64,000 bases of DNA, taken from the NCBI GenBank assembly GCA_027625915.1, contig JANTQA010000008.1, positions 3,055,001 to 3,119,000 on the forward strand, in the 5' to 3' direction. This stretch comes from Anaeramoeba flamelloides. Lineage: Eukaryota; Metamonada; Anaeramoebidae. The position numbers and the translations under genes were made by a program. Below are positions 62,489 to 64,000 of this stretch, piece by piece. Each line of letters starts with the position of its first letter. Within the stretch, counting starts at the first letter, position 1. A model generated the notes under the pieces. That model did no database searches, was not told the origin of the DNA, and worked only from the letters and a program-made list of their open reading frames with translations.

Positions 62489-64000
62489 CTATGTAAATTA
62501 TTTTTAGTAAAATAAAAAATAAAATTGAAATTAATTTAGATACACATATTTATTTATTTTTAAATCTCCACGTCAAATCTTTTTCGAAACAAATAAAAAG
62601 AAAATTCTATGAATTGATATTAAATTTCAGAACATGAATATAATTTTTAATTAATTTAATGAAAAAAATTGTATTTATGAAAATATTTAACTCGTGAGAA
62701 GTAAATTTTTTACTAAGATTCAACTCTTCAAAAATTCAATAAAAAATTGATCAAAATTATTTTGATTTATAATTTATGTTTAAAAAAAAAAAATTATTTT
62801 CAAACTTATGGAAATTATCAAAGTTATTATTATCAATTACAAAAAAGAAAAGGATATTAGTTGAAGCATGATGTTTTATTTGGGATATTGTATTATTTTC
62901 TTTGAGAGGAAAAAAAAAGATCTATTCCGTTTAGAAATGAATACAAAATGATAAGAAAAAAATTATCAATTTTACACTCTTTCGTTAAGGGGGATTAGCC
63001 ATTACATTTTAACAAGAAAAATTGTTTTGAAGTTTAAAAATGTGGATTTTGAATAATTTTGTAAAACTATTAAATATTAGTGCATCATAAAATAAAAACG
63101 AGATATTGCTGATCTTTAGATATGATCGAGAAAAATTTTTTTGTGTCATTTTGAAAGATTTGTTAAAATAAATTAGAAGATAAACTAATATTTTACCCCA
63201 CAAGATATTCAAAATAAACAAATTTTTTCAAATGACAATGGTTCAATCAAAAAAAAAATCACTTTTATTTTCTTTTCAGCTTGGTTAATTTTTTTTTTTT
63301 TATTCAATTTTTTTTCTTTTAATATACCCTATTATTTGAAAGGTATCATTTCAATTAATAACCCGTATTACCAGGCTTTTTTCAATAATACCAGATTTAA
63401 TATTTTAATTTTAAACTTTTAGTAAAGTTGCCAGACTCAAAGAAACAAAAACATCTCATGATACAACCCAATTTATTTACTTGATGTTAGCTATCACTAT
63501 ATATTACATTTCTTTAAGTCCCTTTACCCTCCTCATTTAAAACATAGATGTATTGTATATTTAAAGACATTTTGAAACAACCAATTGACGATATTACTTG
63601 TAGATTTTTGATAATGATTATCAATTAGTTTGTTTTTAATTTTCAAATAATTTACACTTCATTTAGTGAAAGGGTTTTTTTTATTCCTTTTAAAATTTAT
63701 TATTTATTATTTATTATTTTTAAGGACTGCCCCAATTCCAGGCTCAGAGACGATTGGAATTCAATGTATCAATCAAGACAAATAATTTAATCTATTGTTT
63801 GCAGAAGGAAAGACAAAATATTGTCAAATTTGATTTTTTTCAACTTTTTTCCTCATGAATCTTCTTTATATTGGGAAGAAGAGTTACAAAGGAAAAAGAT
63901 CAAGCATGGCTTGTTAATACCGGAGATAATGAAACGCAGCAGTATGGGTAACTTAAAAATAAAAAAGAAAAGCAAAGAATAAAAATATCAACTGTTAAAA
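62489..64000. other. Intron or upstream region of the WD40-like gene
   Basis: Probably intron on the minus strand, because the WD40 exon opens with an acceptor site. I could not identify the next exon. A locally GC-richer segment (63724-63780) and the R10 repeat (from 63841) lie here. The 70-codon minus-strand frame at 63009-63221 shows no family features. Confidence 0.45.
63841..64000. repeat. Dispersed repeat R10, copy 2, reaching the window end
   Basis: Same orientation as 4290-4430; the match runs to at least 63980 and may continue beyond the window. Confidence 0.6.

Overview
This is an AT-rich (by eye about 75-80% A+T), gene-poor eukaryotic nuclear window with spliceosomal GT-AG introns and the standard genetic code. 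It looks like a free-living amoeboid or flagellate protist. It encodes cytoplasmic dynein, a gamma-tubulin ring protein, ATG13 and a Stealth-type sugar-phosphate transferase, and the proteins carry K/E- and N-rich low-complexity tracts. An Anaeramoeba-like or amoebozoan source would fit, but I cannot fix the taxon from sequence alone.

Layout: (1) 843-9873 (+) importin-alpha in seven exons, one only 25 nt long. (2) 15619-12483 (-) MOB1 in two exons around a 2.5 kb intron. (3) 21776-20573 (-) N-acetylglucosamine kinase in two exons, the first only 29 nt. (4) 25698-27419 (+) ATG13, one exon. (5) 37063-30020 (-) gamma-tubulin complex component 2 in four exons with a 3.5 kb intron; its N-terminal ORFs look like a separate gene until the splice joins are worked out. 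(6) 37607-41156 (+) a Stealth-family phosphotransferase in two exons around a 1.9 kb intron, divergent from GCP2. (7) 57246-43210 (-) a complete single-exon cytoplasmic dynein-1 heavy chain of 4678 aa. (8) 62488-61729 (-) the 3' exon of a WD40-like gene whose 5' part lies further right or outside the window. All eight coding sequences end in TAA.

The proteins are unrelated housekeeping functions (nuclear import, Hippo/mitotic-exit signalling, amino-sugar salvage, autophagy initiation, microtubule nucleation, Golgi glycan phosphorylation, minus-end transport). There is no operon-like cluster.

The novelty lies in the non-coding DNA. It is packed with short non-autonomous inverted-repeat elements of at least seven families, most of which I found by matching sequence within the window. 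These are a TA-flanked ~532 bp family (R1, five copies), a ~500 bp family with ~85 bp terminal inverted repeats (R2, three copies), a TA/CAGT family of ~195 bp (R5, two copies), two different TTAA-flanked elements, other single inverted-repeat elements, and a multi-hairpin foldback family (F, three copies). All five giant introns (1.9-3.5 kb) carry copies of these families, while the short introns (about 100-190 nt) carry none. One LINE 3' fragment is also present. I saw no retroviral, Polinton or other virus-like element, no CRISPR array, and no tRNA or rRNA gene.
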